DNA of 64,000 nt from Ignavibacteriales bacterium (GTDB lineage: Bacteria > Bacteroidota > Ignavibacteria > Ignavibacteriales > Melioribacteraceae). The DNA lies in contig JAPLFG010000003.1 of NCBI GenBank assembly GCA_026390795.1, positions 1,798,001 through 1,862,000 of the forward strand. Direction: 5' to 3'. A program made the position numbers and the translations under genes. Positions 34,284-43,137 of this stretch are shown in pieces (positions within the stretch are counted from its first letter, which is position 1; each line of letters begins with the position of its first letter). Below the pieces are notes generated by a model, which saw only the letters and a list, made by a program, of their open reading frames with translations, was not told the origin of the DNA and made no database searches.

Positions 34284-34915
34284 ATTAAAACTCCTCTATT
34301 ATCAAGCCATTTTTTTGCATCATTCGGGTTTGTAAATTTCCAAAAAGCTTCTGCCTTTGGAGTCGTTACTGCTTCCCAACTATTTATTTCAAATCCGTAT
34401 GTCTCAGTGATAATTCTATATTTTGTTTTCCAAATTTTTTCTTTAAGATTTTGAAAAAGATCGGCATTTGCTTGAGGTCTCGGATAATATTGTTTATTGC
34501 CGTCTTCGTAAGCAAAGGCCCAGAGTTCACGAGTGAGTATTTCTCCATTATACCAGAGGTTAATAACTGCTCTACCTGTTTCTTCATGCCTTTTATGTCT
34601 TGTGTATTCTCCATTTGGATTGTGAGAAATTATCAAGTCAAAATGCTTTTTTATTAATAATTTTTTGATAAGATTCTCCACCTCTTTCTCATCCAGAGCA
34701 TTCTGTTCAGGGCCATCGTCAAGATCACCCATAATTCCTTCAGCCTTAAGAATTTTTAGTGCATTAAAAAATCTATTAGCACGTTCTATATCACTAGATC
34801 TGCATAACGAAACGATAAACCTTCGCCAATTGGGATGCATTAGTATCGTTCCGCCGGCCCATAATGTTTCATCATCGGGGTGTGCTACAATTAAAGCAAT
34901 TTCATTTGAATTCAA
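34280..34915 (-). CDS. PIG-L/LmbE family deacetylase
   Basis: The metal motif AHPDDE is at residues 11-16, with the paired histidine motif HNPNGEYTRHKRHEE later; together they form the zinc site of N-acetylglucosaminyl deacetylases. The start is TTG at 34915, seven bases after AGGA; no ATG is in frame nearby. The ATG seven bases upstream is out of frame and stops at once. It leads the three-gene glycan operon. Copy 3 of the shared 29-bp element lies 72 bases upstream, so the operon is probably controlled with the RNB gene. Confidence 0.88.
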   Translation of the reverse strand: MNSNEIALIVAHPDDETLWAGGTILMHPNWRRFIVSLCRSSDIERANRFFNALKILKAEGIMGDLDDGPEQNALDEKEVENLIKKLLIKKHFDLIISHNPNGEYTRHKRHEETGRAVINLWYNGEILTRELWAFAYEDGNKQYYPRPQANADLFQNLKEKIWKTKYRIITETYGFEINSWEAVTTPKAEAFWKFTNPNDAKKWLDNRGVLI

Positions 34916-34987
34916 GTTTTCATCCTAACGATATACCATTGTAATCCATTATAAAACTATGAAGAGAGGTAACTTGATTCAATCAAT

Positions 34988-35016
34988 CAAAGGGATGAAA
35001 AAAGAACTACATCTTT
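34988..35016 (-). promoter_or_regulatory. Shared 29-bp upstream element, copy 3 (glycan operon)
   Basis: In gene direction AAAGATGTAGT, 5 bases, TTTCATCCCTTTG: identical to copy 2 outside the 5-base spacer. A TATAAT box begins 34 bases after its end. Confidence 0.65.
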
Positions 35017-35294
35017 TAATTAACGGATGCTTTAAAAAAAATCTAGGTAGGCCTCAGAGATCTGTCGCCCAAGGATGCATTTATTGTTTATTATCTGTAA
35101 GAATAAATATTACCGGCTAGGGAGTAAGAATTGATTCGGTAAAAGGTCCTGCTGATACTATGATTCCAGTGCATTTTACTTCATAGTCACAAGGTATTGA
35201 GATGATCGCTGCAATAGTTTTGTATTAGTAGACTGTTAATAGGTAGGTTAAAGCAGCCATTTTAGGTAAATTCAGGACTTGTGAAAAATAAAAA

Positions 35295-35320
35295 ACCCCA
35301 AATTCTTTCGTTTTTGGGGT
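35295..35320 (-). terminator. Rho-independent terminator of the tRNA-Thr remnant
   Basis: ACCCCAAA (35295-35302) pairs with TTTGGGGT (35313-35320). On the minus strand the stem is followed by TTTTTATTTTT. It follows the 3' end of the tRNA sequence by a few bases, as in an intact tRNA gene. Confidence 0.85.
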
Positions 35321-35326
35321 CTTTTG

Positions 35327-35368
35327 AGCTGGCTATGGGACTCGAACCCGCGACCTGCTGATTACAAA
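35327..35368 (-). repeat. 3' half of tRNA-Thr(UGU), candidate att site
   Basis: On the minus strand it reads from the anticodon loop TTTGTAA (anticodon TGT) through GGTTCGAGTCC of the T arm to the acceptor end AGCCAGC and discriminator T at 35327. The 5' half of the tRNA is missing: sequence homology ends right after the anticodon loop. A tRNA 3' end next to a tyrosine integrase gene (35462) is the classic product of site-specific integration, so this is one junction of an integrated element. Confidence 0.8.
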
Positions 35369-35461
35369 TAATAGTGACTATTAGGATTGTAGCCTAAGAA
35401 CGAAGGATTTTACATGAGTCCCTACTAAAGTCCCTACCAAACATAAGGAGGAGAATTCCTT

Positions 35462-36481
35462 ATGTTCATTTCTAAAACAAAAAAATCACCATTCTATCAA
35501 TTGACTTATGAAGTTGATGGAAAGAAAACAACCATCTCAACGAAAGCTAAAAACCGCACTGATGCCCATCTCTTTTTAATATACTTTCAAAAAAAACGAG
35601 ATGGAGAATCCAAAGAACAAATAAAATCCATATCATTAACTAAATTCAAGGAGGAATATGATGATTACATTAAGCCAACAAAATCAAAAAGCTATCTTCG
35701 TTCTATTAATCTTTCTTTCAAAATGCTAATTGCTTTCAGTGGAGATATTTCATTAAGCAGATTAGATATTCACACAATCGATAAATTTATCACTCACACT
35801 TTTTCACGAACTCCGAGAGGAGCTTCTCTTTATTACCGTACACTGAAAGCTGCTTTTAGTAAAGCTGTTCTTTGGAATTACATTACTGAAAATCCACTTA
35901 AGAAAATTAAAACTCCAAAAGTTTCTAAAGCTTTTCCGGTTTTCATTTCCGAAACAGAATTGAAAACTATTCTGGAAAATACACAAGAGGAATATCTCAA
36001 AGATTTATTTCTCACCGCTTTTTATACCGGAATGCGTCTTGGTGAATTAGTAAATATGAAGTGGTCGTGGGTCGATCTAAAACAGAATCAAATTACTGTT
36101 CAATGCTCAGAGTTTTTCACAACCAAGAGTAAAAAAGAAAGGATCATCCCGTTTAATTCTAATCTCAAAAAGATTTTTATGAATCGATTTCCAAAAGTAG
36201 TCAGTATCAAAAATGACGAATATATTTTTTCAAAACTCCCCGGAATAAAATTCAATGAAGACTTTATAAGCAAAAAGTTCAAGGATTTCGTTCGTGCTGC
36301 CAAACTTGATGAAAGAATTCACTTTCATACTTTGCGGCATTCTTTCGCTTCGCTATTGGTCCAGCGTGGAGTTTCTTTATATGTGGTCAAAGAATTGCTC
36401 GGACATGAAGAGCTTTCAACTACTCAAATCTACAGTCATCTACAACAACAAAACTTGAGAGATGCTGTGAATCTATTATAA
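35462..36481 (+). CDS. Tyrosine recombinase/integrase
   Basis: A 339-residue phage-type integrase. A SAM-like core-binding domain covers about 55-150, and the catalytic domain has R192 (TGMRLGE), a basic strand lysine near 222, H289-x-x-R292 (HTLRHS), H315 (LLGHEE) and nucleophile Y324 (QIYSHL). A strong AAGGAGGAG site precedes the ATG. It lies 94 bases from the truncated tRNA-Thr 3' end, so it probably carried out integration there. It is clearly related to the recombinase at 43137-44249 but lacks the repeat-derived insert of that protein. Confidence 0.92.
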   Translation: MFISKTKKSPFYQLTYEVDGKKTTISTKAKNRTDAHLFLIYFQKKRDGESKEQIKSISLTKFKEEYDDYIKPTKSKSYLRSINLSFKMLIAFSGDISLSRLDIHTIDKFITHTFSRTPRGASLYYRTLKAAFSKAVLWNYITENPLKKIKTPKVSKAFPVFISETELKTILENTQEEYLKDLFLTAFYTGMRLGELVNMKWSWVDLKQNQITVQCSEFFTTKSKKERIIPFNSNLKKIFMNRFPKVVSIKNDEYIFSKLPGIKFNEDFISKKFKDFVRAAKLDERIHFHTLRHSFASLLVQRGVSLYVVKELLGHEELSTTQIYSHLQQQNLRDAVNLL

Positions 36482-36520
36482 AGAATTTTTCGTACTAAGA
36501 AGGATTCCACTTTACACTAT

Positions 36521-38608
36521 TTAATCCTTCAAACATCGAACACTATAACCATAATCTTTCGGATTGAATCTATACCACCCAGAGATTAGAAAGCTCAAGT
36601 CTTCTATTTGTGCATAGGAAGTATCACCTCTATTACTGTATTCTGAAGAACTCCAGAAAATACCATTAACGCTTAAATCAAGAAAATAACTATCACTATG
36701 ACGATAACCGCCAAGTAATGCCGAAAATCCACTTGCATTTGTGCCATTCGCTTGCCCACTAGCTAATAATGCCTTCGCATCATAGCTTACTGTTTTATTT
36801 AATATTTCAAACTCAGCATTTGTTGGAATGTGCCATCCATTAGGACATATTCCTTTAGTTCCTTCTGTTACACTATATTCCATAGCTTCTTTCCATTGAT
36901 ATAATCCTCCATAAGTTGCACAATTTATAGGATCATTGTTATAACAATACTTTTCTATTGTACCATTATTTATCTGGTTAATACTACCATTTATCATTGT
37001 ACCTATATCTAGATTTTCTTTTAACCAGCATTGGTAGCCAATTTGTACAGTGTTATATATTTTACCTTGATAAGAAACTATTGGGACACAATTAGTAAAG
37101 AATGACCAAGTACTTGACCAATTGGAAGTACCGTAATTATTGGTCGCATTAACACGCCAATAATATGTTGTTGAATTGTTTAAACCACTTACTTGTAAAC
37201 TTAGACCTGTAAATCCACTTAGAGATAAAACTGTACTTGTAAAAGAACTACTTGTGGATACCTGTAAAGTATAGCTGGTTGCTTTATCACTCGCATTCCA
37301 GTAAAGAGTTGGTGGAATAGCAATATTAATTGCATTATTTGTCGGTGCTGATAATATTGGTGCACTAGGGGCGGTTCCTGCTACTATTGTCGTAAAACTC
37401 CAAGTGCTCGAATAGGAAGATGTTCCATAACTATTACTCGCGCTTACCCGCCAGTAGTATGTTTGCAAGTTGCTTAGACTGCTTATTTGCTTACTCAATA
37501 CGTTCCCAACATTCTGGTTATAAACAAAACTGGAGAAACTGTTATTTTGAGATACTTGTAATGTATAACTTGTTGCGTCGGTACTTGTATCCCAACTTAA
37601 AGTCGGTGATGTTAATTGATTTGCTGATCCATCGCTGGGTGTCAATAATGTTGGTGCATTCGGAGCTGTCCCTGGAGGAACTATCATAGTAATTGTTAGA
37701 GTTTTCGATCCGCCGTTAGAATTAAAAACAACAGTACCATTAAAACTACCCGGCGCCAATCCACTTTTATTTATGGAAACATTTATTATAGATTTATCTC
37801 CGGCATTTATATTCCCACTTGTTGATGAAAGATTTATCCAAATATTACTAATTGTGGACGTCCAATTCATAACACTCATTCCAGTATTTTTTAGCTCAAC
37901 TTGTGAAGTTAAAATCGATGAACCAAAATCAATACTAGTTGGTGAAATTGATAACTGAGGTAAGTTTGGATCTGGTTTTACCATCAATACATTTATAATT
38001 TTTTCCCCAGCATCCGATACGACATTTATTTGTGCTGTATAAGTCCCGATTGCAATATTATTTCGTGAAACCGAAACTTGTATCGGGTCCGTTTCAGTCG
38101 TTGTAGTTCCTGAGGTCGGTGTTATTGTTACCCATGGTTGATTCGAAGTAATCGTCCACGTAATAGTTCCAACTTTCCCTTTGTTAGTAATAAAAAAACT
38201 CAAATCGTTTTTTGTTGTTTCAAAATCTAAGGTTGATGGAGATGCTTCCAATTCGGGACTTAACTTAACTAATTGAATATCCGCATTTACAGTTTTTCCA
38301 TCGAGAACAGTTACAGTTGTCGTATTATCATTGTATCCATCTTTTTTTGCAGTAATAGTATATTGTATCGGTTTAACATCTGGAATTGTGTAGTTACCAT
38401 CATTACCGGTAACTACAGATGACGTAGCGGGGTTTGAAGTTATTTGTGCACCTACTATTGGTTGAGTGTTTTTACTATCTGTTACTTTTCCGGTTATCTG
38501 TGTTTGTATAATTGGTGCGTCAGTCGGTGCCTGCTTACATGTAAAAATTAATACAAGAGTCATGAAGACAATAAAATATAAACTATAGTTCTTCCATGTA
38601 AGTTTCAT
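36521..38608 (-). CDS. FISUMP-domain lipoprotein with carboxypeptidase-regulatory and BACON-like domains
   Basis: Lipoprotein signal with lipobox LIFTC (Cys24). Domain order: a CarboxypepD-regulatory-like repeat (ITGKVTDSKNTQPIVGAQI to about 115), two BACON/immunoglobulin-like domains (about 120-315, with PWVTITPTSG and IWINLSSTSG), two fibronectin III-like repeats (about 320-505) and a C-terminal FISUMP domain ending YSVRCLKD. It shares the last three module types with the protein at 1354-3210 but has a different N-terminal part, so modules have been shuffled. The function of these surface lipoproteins is unknown. Its place next to an integrase suggests it travels as cargo. Confidence 0.85.
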   Translation of the reverse strand: MKLTWKNYSLYFIVFMTLVLIFTCKQAPTDAPIIQTQITGKVTDSKNTQPIVGAQITSNPATSSVVTGNDGNYTIPDVKPIQYTITAKKDGYNDNTTTVTVLDGKTVNADIQLVKLSPELEASPSTLDFETTKNDLSFFITNKGKVGTITWTITSNQPWVTITPTSGTTTTETDPIQVSVSRNNIAIGTYTAQINVVSDAGEKIINVLMVKPDPNLPQLSISPTSIDFGSSILTSQVELKNTGMSVMNWTSTISNIWINLSSTSGNINAGDKSIINVSINKSGLAPGSFNGTVVFNSNGGSKTLTITMIVPPGTAPNAPTLLTPSDGSANQLTSPTLSWDTSTDATSYTLQVSQNNSFSSFVYNQNVGNVLSKQISSLSNLQTYYWRVSASNSYGTSSYSSTWSFTTIVAGTAPSAPILSAPTNNAINIAIPPTLYWNASDKATSYTLQVSTSSSFTSTVLSLSGFTGLSLQVSGLNNSTTYYWRVNATNNYGTSNWSSTWSFFTNCVPIVSYQGKIYNTVQIGYQCWLKENLDIGTMINGSINQINNGTIEKYCYNNDPINCATYGGLYQWKEAMEYSVTEGTKGICPNGWHIPTNAEFEILNKTVSYDAKALLASGQANGTNASGFSALLGGYRHSDSYFLDLSVNGIFWSSSEYSNRGDTSYAQIEDLSFLISGWYRFNPKDYGYSVRCLKD

Positions 38609-38641
38609 AAAAATTCCGTTTACTTTGTTCTTTATAAAACA

Positions 38642-39445
38642 TTAAAAATTATATCTATAACAAATTTGCAAATTTTGATTACTATCTAAACCGACGTGTA
38701 AATTATCTTGTTTAACCGCAACGGCATCAATTACATTCCAAATGTATAAAGCTGCTGCAGTAATGAGGCTTATCTTGCTATATGTATCATAGTTCTTAGA
38801 TTCATTATTATAAAAATCTCTAACCGCTTGGGTTCTTGCGGAAAGGGCTTTATTAGTTGCATCAATACTCAATTGTTTTAAAATTAATCCTCCTGCAAGC
38901 CCGCCAATACTTCCAACCATAAATGAAATCCCTTTGAATGAATCATTTTTATAAAGTTGTCCCCATCCTGGCACAACAATAGATCGCCATAGAGCATTAA
39001 ATCCCGTAATGAGAGTTGTCGGATAGCAATCATTAAAATTTTCAAAATTAGGATCAATGTTTCCTCTTTCCGCTACTTGGCACAATACCCAAACTTTGTA
39101 GCCTCTCTTTGTAAAGAGAGATTCAGTATAATCACAGACAATATTAATGGGTAGTTTTATATCAACTGAAGCGCCGGGAATTCCTTTCTTCTTGATAGCA
39201 CTTTTTATTTCGTCTAAGTTTACGAACAATCCGATTTTTAATGCACCTTCATAGAGCGCCGTTGCTATAGCACTAATGCGAGCACTCGCTGCATCAATAT
39301 CTTCTGCACTTGCTACTTTATAATAAAATGTACCATAACCTGACGATTGTAATGGAGGGTTCTGTATCCAATTCGGTCGTACCTGAGGGAAAATATTTTC
39401 ATAAAATGTAAAAAATAACGTTATCAGTATTAATAACTTATTCAT
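38642..39445 (-). CDS. Exported DUF5683-like protein
   Basis: Signal peptide 1-20 (ending IFPQ). Residues 25-130 look like an LPP20-type region (AEDIDAASARISAIATALYEGA). Residues 145-200 carry the motif IVVPGWGQLYKNDSFKGISFM with Gly-rich membrane-like helices, typical of DUF5683 proteins of Bacteroidota, and a second hydrophobic helix follows (SLITAAALYIWNVIDA). Role unknown; it lies between two lipoprotein genes on the same strand and probably belongs to one envelope operon. Confidence 0.7.
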   Translation of the reverse strand: MNKLLILITLFFTFYENIFPQVRPNWIQNPPLQSSGYGTFYYKVASAEDIDAASARISAIATALYEGALKIGLFVNLDEIKSAIKKKGIPGASVDIKLPINIVCDYTESLFTKRGYKVWVLCQVAERGNIDPNFENFNDCYPTTLITGFNALWRSIVVPGWGQLYKNDSFKGISFMVGSIGGLAGGLILKQLSIDATNKALSARTQAVRDFYNNESKNYDTYSKISLITAAALYIWNVIDAVAVKQDNLHVGLDSNQNLQICYRYNF

Positions 39446-39501
39446 AAATAAAGCCGCAAGTAATTGAGAAATTTAAGGTACATCCCACACAAATTATTAT
39501 T

Positions 39502-40092
39502 CTATTTCTCCTTAGAAAACTCTTTATACTTTTTCACTTGCTCATCGAAGAAATTTTGAAATTCCTTTTCATTAAACTTAATTCTTAATTCTTCCTCTGC
39601 TTGGATCTGCTTATTCAACTCTTTTTTTAGTATAGCTTTTGGTACTCTTAGGGCAATGTATGCGTGATAAATTCCAAGGTCATCTATTGTGTTTTTTTCG
39701 CATGTCTTATAGGCATCATTGACTACTTTGCTTATTGTAGTTTGAATTTTATCTTTTATTAGTCTTTCTATACCTGAATTATCTGCTTTGGAACTCGCAC
39801 CTTCTAGCCAATTTGTAGTAACACGTTCAACTAGTCCAATTAATCTTCTCATTAACATACCTTGCGCATCCTCAAAAGCAAGATTCCTTACTTTAGAACG
39901 GTCTTTGCCCTCAGACATGCCTACGTCCCGGTAGTTTTCATCATCGTCAAAGGATTCATCACCGCATGGTATTGGTATTTCCTTCTCTATTCTTTCAGTA
40001 AGTGGCGGATTCTTGATGTCTGGAGTACTTGAGCATGATATTAGAATAAAAGAGAATAAACCCACGAAAAAAACTAACATTAACTTTTTCAT
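39502..40092 (-). CDS. LPP20-like lipoprotein
   Basis: Lipobox ILISC (Cys20). The mature protein shows RNLAFEDAQGMLMRRLIGLVERVTTNW and later DLGIYHAYIALRVPKAIL, the pattern of LPP20-type lipoproteins in which a processed helical region precedes a beta strand pair. The tail is a charged coiled coil (KELNKQIQAEEELRIKFNEKEF). It is the first gene of a three-gene minus-strand set with the DUF5683-like and FISUMP proteins. Confidence 0.7.
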   Translation of the reverse strand: MKKLMLVFFVGLFSFILISCSSTPDIKNPPLTERIEKEIPIPCGDESFDDDENYRDVGMSEGKDRSKVRNLAFEDAQGMLMRRLIGLVERVTTNWLEGASSKADNSGIERLIKDKIQTTISKVVNDAYKTCEKNTIDDLGIYHAYIALRVPKAILKKELNKQIQAEEELRIKFNEKEFQNFFDEQVKKYKEFSKEK

Positions 40093-40560
40093 ATTAACCT
40101 CTTTTTGTTACTGTTTTAAGTCTCTTTTTTATTATTCAGTTTTTCTTTAATAAACGTTCATAAAAGCTATTCGAAATTATTTTGATATTTACTTATAGAA
40201 ATGAATATTTATCCATCTAATAAACTCACGTGTTAGTACGTTATAATCTACTATCACATTTATCCCCACACCGTCATATGTTGCGCATACATTAGAATAT
40301 TCGGAAAACGAGATTAAAATATTTTGATATATATAAAGTCTTGCGACTTATTATTTTAATGTGTTTACAAGAAAGTATAATTTGAATTTGTGTCCCCATT
40401 GCGGGTTTACCTTTTTTCAAATAGAACTTAATATATAAATGGATATCTGTCAAATGGTTATAGGCAAATTTATATATCAATAATACCCATCTTAGCATGT
40501 TTTTTATATTTATTTTCGTATAAAAAACTTCCCTTTCAACGCTCGTTTTTCAACTCAAAC
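40093..40560. other. AT-rich intergenic region
   Basis: Apart from the promoter that must serve the lipoprotein gene at 40092, I see no supported gene, hairpin or repeat in these 468 bases. Short frames here are low-complexity and lack ribosome sites. Confidence 0.5.
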
Positions 40561-40773
40561 TCACCCAACCGATACATAACTACTGTCTTTTTCAAAGCCT
40601 TTCGTTGAAACGCCATTTTTAGTAATTGTGCATCCCTTACGATTTGGGTTAGACCCTTGCCGGAAAGGGAATAGCACACAATCCTTAATCGCACACTCCC
40701 GAACTTGCTTTTTTTCATACCCGGAACATTCAAGACAATGTTTCTTAATCGCTTTCAATGGTGTTAATTTCAT
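40561..40773 (-). CDS. Small Cys-rich phage-type zinc-finger protein
   Basis: A 70-residue protein with LTPLKAIKKHCLECSGYEKKQVRECAIKDCVLFPFRQG, in which four cysteines in CxxC...CxxxxC spacing form a likely zinc knuckle. Proteins with this exact layout are common in phages and integrated elements, next to replication genes, with no assigned function. It follows the primase gene on the same strand after about 57 bases. Confidence 0.75.
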   Translation of the reverse strand: MKLTPLKAIKKHCLECSGYEKKQVRECAIKDCVLFPFRQGSNPNRKGCTITKNGVSTKGFEKDSSYVSVG

Positions 40774-40830
40774 TTTATCCCCAGTTTATATTTTGGATAA
40801 GTTGGACAACTTTATTTGTACTTCGGAGAG

Positions 40831-43137
40831 CTAATCGAAAAATGATCTGTCCAAGTTGTCCAAATCACGTAGTTCACCCAGTCTGATATACCTATCGGTA
40901 CCTGATTTTCGCTCAGTTATCTTAATTCCTCTAATTTTGGCTGCTTCTTTAAACCACCTGGAGAATCTTACCGGTTGAATTTCAGCGAATTCTTCATACT
41001 CACTTCTGAAGTTTTCTAACAAATCTTTCTTCTGGAATTCCTTCCCAAGTTCCAATGCTTCAAAATATTCCGCAAATTCCTCACAAGTCGAGTTGATCAA
41101 CTTTTTCTTTTCCAAGTTGATATGATTACACTGTATCATTCCTTTACTAAGGTAAAGCTGTAAGCAACCGATCATATAATTCAAAAAATAATTCCATTCT
41201 TCATTACTCCATTCATCAAAAAATCTATGGCCGAATTCATCTATCGGTCTATTCGTTCTGTTGTAATGGTCCGAAAATTCTACAACAAATTGACGATCCA
41301 AAGTGGAGTCGTCCGATCCTTCAATAGTGTAGTTTGTTGAAATAATAATTTTGGGTGATTCATGAAAGGGGATGATGATCTCATTCTGGTTTTTCTTTTC
41401 AACTGTGATATCATCGGTAATAATTGAAAAGAGCTTATCGAAATTAAATCTCTTAGTTACATCATTAAACTCGATAATTGCGGTATCAAGAGTAACCGAT
41501 TGAAAACTAAAACTCTTTGAGAAATTAAAATTTCTGCCATCCAAGCGAATCGTCTTTCTAAGTTTACCAATCGCTTGAGCAACTAAACCTTTCCCGCTTC
41601 TTCCTGCAGCACCATCACTCAACTTCTCATCAAGAAAAATAATTGCTTTTGCGTTAGTTGAATCTTTGTAATTATGAAGTAAATAACCTATTCCACTCCG
41701 CAGAGAGAAAACTCTTTGCTCATCATCTTTGCATATGTTTCGAATAAACTTTGCAAATTCAGCTTCTCGTTTTTCAACCGTGAATCTTTTATGAATAACC
41801 TGTCTATCCCATATAAACCCTTCCAATTCTTCGTACTTCTTTACCTCTACCTTTGCTTTGGATATTTCAACAAAACAATTTGAGAAAAAGAGAAAACCTT
41901 TCTCCTTTGTGTCACGTAAAAATTCTAAATTCTTCGTTTCCAGAAACTCAAGAAATGTCTGAACAAAATGTTGAGGTGCTCCTTTAATCACGGCATCAAT
42001 CACTTTTATTCGAGGAGTTTCTTTGAAATGTTCATCATCCAATCTCTTTAGATAATCAATAACAAAATCCTTTATGTTAAAAATCTCCACTTCACGCACT
42101 ATATTCTTACTAACCTTCAGCAGAATATATCCTCGTTCTAATTGCAATTTACAGAAGCCATTCTCTTCAAGAAATCTTTTGAAGTTCTGTTTTGAAATAT
42201 GTGTCTTATCATTCTCTATATACCAGAACTTTACAAACGGTTTTTGCCAGCCATATTTTTCGGCAGTATGATAAACCGTTCCGAGTGTTATTCTTCCATC
42301 AGATTTCTTCATCAATTCATCAAACTTTTTATTTATCTCAAATTCAGAATCATGATAGTGCTGATTTCCAAGACTCATCCTCAGAAAATATTTCCTTCCT
42401 TCTTCACCAATCGTTACCAACCCAAAACCAATTCTATACCAATCATCATAACAATTGACCGGAAGATTATTCTCTAAAAACTCAATTGCGCTTTCCAATT
42501 TTTCTTTATCAAAACTTGTCGGTTCAAATGTTCTCTTACCAACTTCAAGGACTTCTTTTTCTTTTTGTAAATCGCAAAACTCTTCCAAGCATTCAATCAA
42601 AACATCAGCATCAATTTCTTCCGGCGGTTTTTTTGGTTCATCATATAAAAACAAATATCTGTTCCCGCTCTCATGTTTCGAATAGGGAAGTACAGTTTGT
42701 GATTGACCCCATCTCAATTCAATATGATCGCATAATCCTTCATCTTTTAGATATAACCGGTAAACACTTTTAGGTCCGTTCAATCTCTCTTTCAATCTTT
42801 CACTCTCACTTACTTTAATCCAGATATGATAACCAACTCCGCTACCACTTTTTATTGTCCACGAATATTTATCACCTAATCCTAATCTTTTACAAATCAT
42901 ATCAACAATACTCGGGTCTGTCACTTTATCGAAATCAATATTTCTCAAATCATTAATTCCGCAAATTCCGCCGATACCGGTTACACTTGCGTTCCATCCA
43001 AGATTAACCACATCATTTTCGGTTTGTTCAATCAATTGCCAATTTTCCCAAGGAATAGTTGGCCGTTTACCTTGTATAGGTAATACGTTGAATCCAAAAG
43101 CATTTTTATAAATTTTTGCCATTTCCAGAAATTGCAT
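40831..43137 (-). CDS. Bifunctional primase-polymerase / SF3-type helicase of an integrative element
   Basis: A 768-residue replication protein. Residues 1-165 resemble a Prim-Pol (AEP) domain: FGFNVLPIQGKRP, IDFD (D68, D70) and GYHIWIKV (H104). A PriCT-like helical region spans about 228-298 (YDDWYRIGFGL). The C-terminal half is a helicase of the D5/SF3 type with Walker A GAAGRSGKG (near 510-517), Walker B-like TAIIEFND and sensor IIISTNY. It probably starts replication of the element. The start overlaps the recombinase stop by one base (TAATG), implying coupled translation. Confidence 0.85.
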   Translation of the reverse strand: MQFLEMAKIYKNAFGFNVLPIQGKRPTIPWENWQLIEQTENDVVNLGWNASVTGIGGICGINDLRNIDFDKVTDPSIVDMICKRLGLGDKYSWTIKSGSGVGYHIWIKVSESERLKERLNGPKSVYRLYLKDEGLCDHIELRWGQSQTVLPYSKHESGNRYLFLYDEPKKPPEEIDADVLIECLEEFCDLQKEKEVLEVGKRTFEPTSFDKEKLESAIEFLENNLPVNCYDDWYRIGFGLVTIGEEGRKYFLRMSLGNQHYHDSEFEINKKFDELMKKSDGRITLGTVYHTAEKYGWQKPFVKFWYIENDKTHISKQNFKRFLEENGFCKLQLERGYILLKVSKNIVREVEIFNIKDFVIDYLKRLDDEHFKETPRIKVIDAVIKGAPQHFVQTFLEFLETKNLEFLRDTKEKGFLFFSNCFVEISKAKVEVKKYEELEGFIWDRQVIHKRFTVEKREAEFAKFIRNICKDDEQRVFSLRSGIGYLLHNYKDSTNAKAIIFLDEKLSDGAAGRSGKGLVAQAIGKLRKTIRLDGRNFNFSKSFSFQSVTLDTAIIEFNDVTKRFNFDKLFSIITDDITVEKKNQNEIIIPFHESPKIIISTNYTIEGSDDSTLDRQFVVEFSDHYNRTNRPIDEFGHRFFDEWSNEEWNYFLNYMIGCLQLYLSKGMIQCNHINLEKKKLINSTCEEFAEYFEALELGKEFQKKDLLENFRSEYEEFAEIQPVRFSRWFKEAAKIRGIKITERKSGTDRYIRLGELRDLDNLDRSFFD

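Larger units (their letters stand above)
34916..35461. other. Gene-free region: promoter element, tRNA remnant, attachment site
   Basis: It holds element copy 3 (34988-35016), a tRNA terminator hairpin (35295-35320), the 3' half of a tRNA-Thr gene (35327-35368), a perfect 15-bp palindrome TAATAG-TGA-CTATTA just beyond it, and the ribosome site of the integrase. No protein-coding frame was found. Confidence 0.7.

Noticed and set aside
40292-40498. 68-residue minus-strand frame
   Set aside because: Low-complexity AT-rich sequence with no ribosome site and no protein-like pattern.
40536-40733. 65-residue minus-strand frame
   Set aside because: Overlaps the Cys-rich zinc-finger gene in another frame and has no conserved motif; the zinc-finger frame is the real one.
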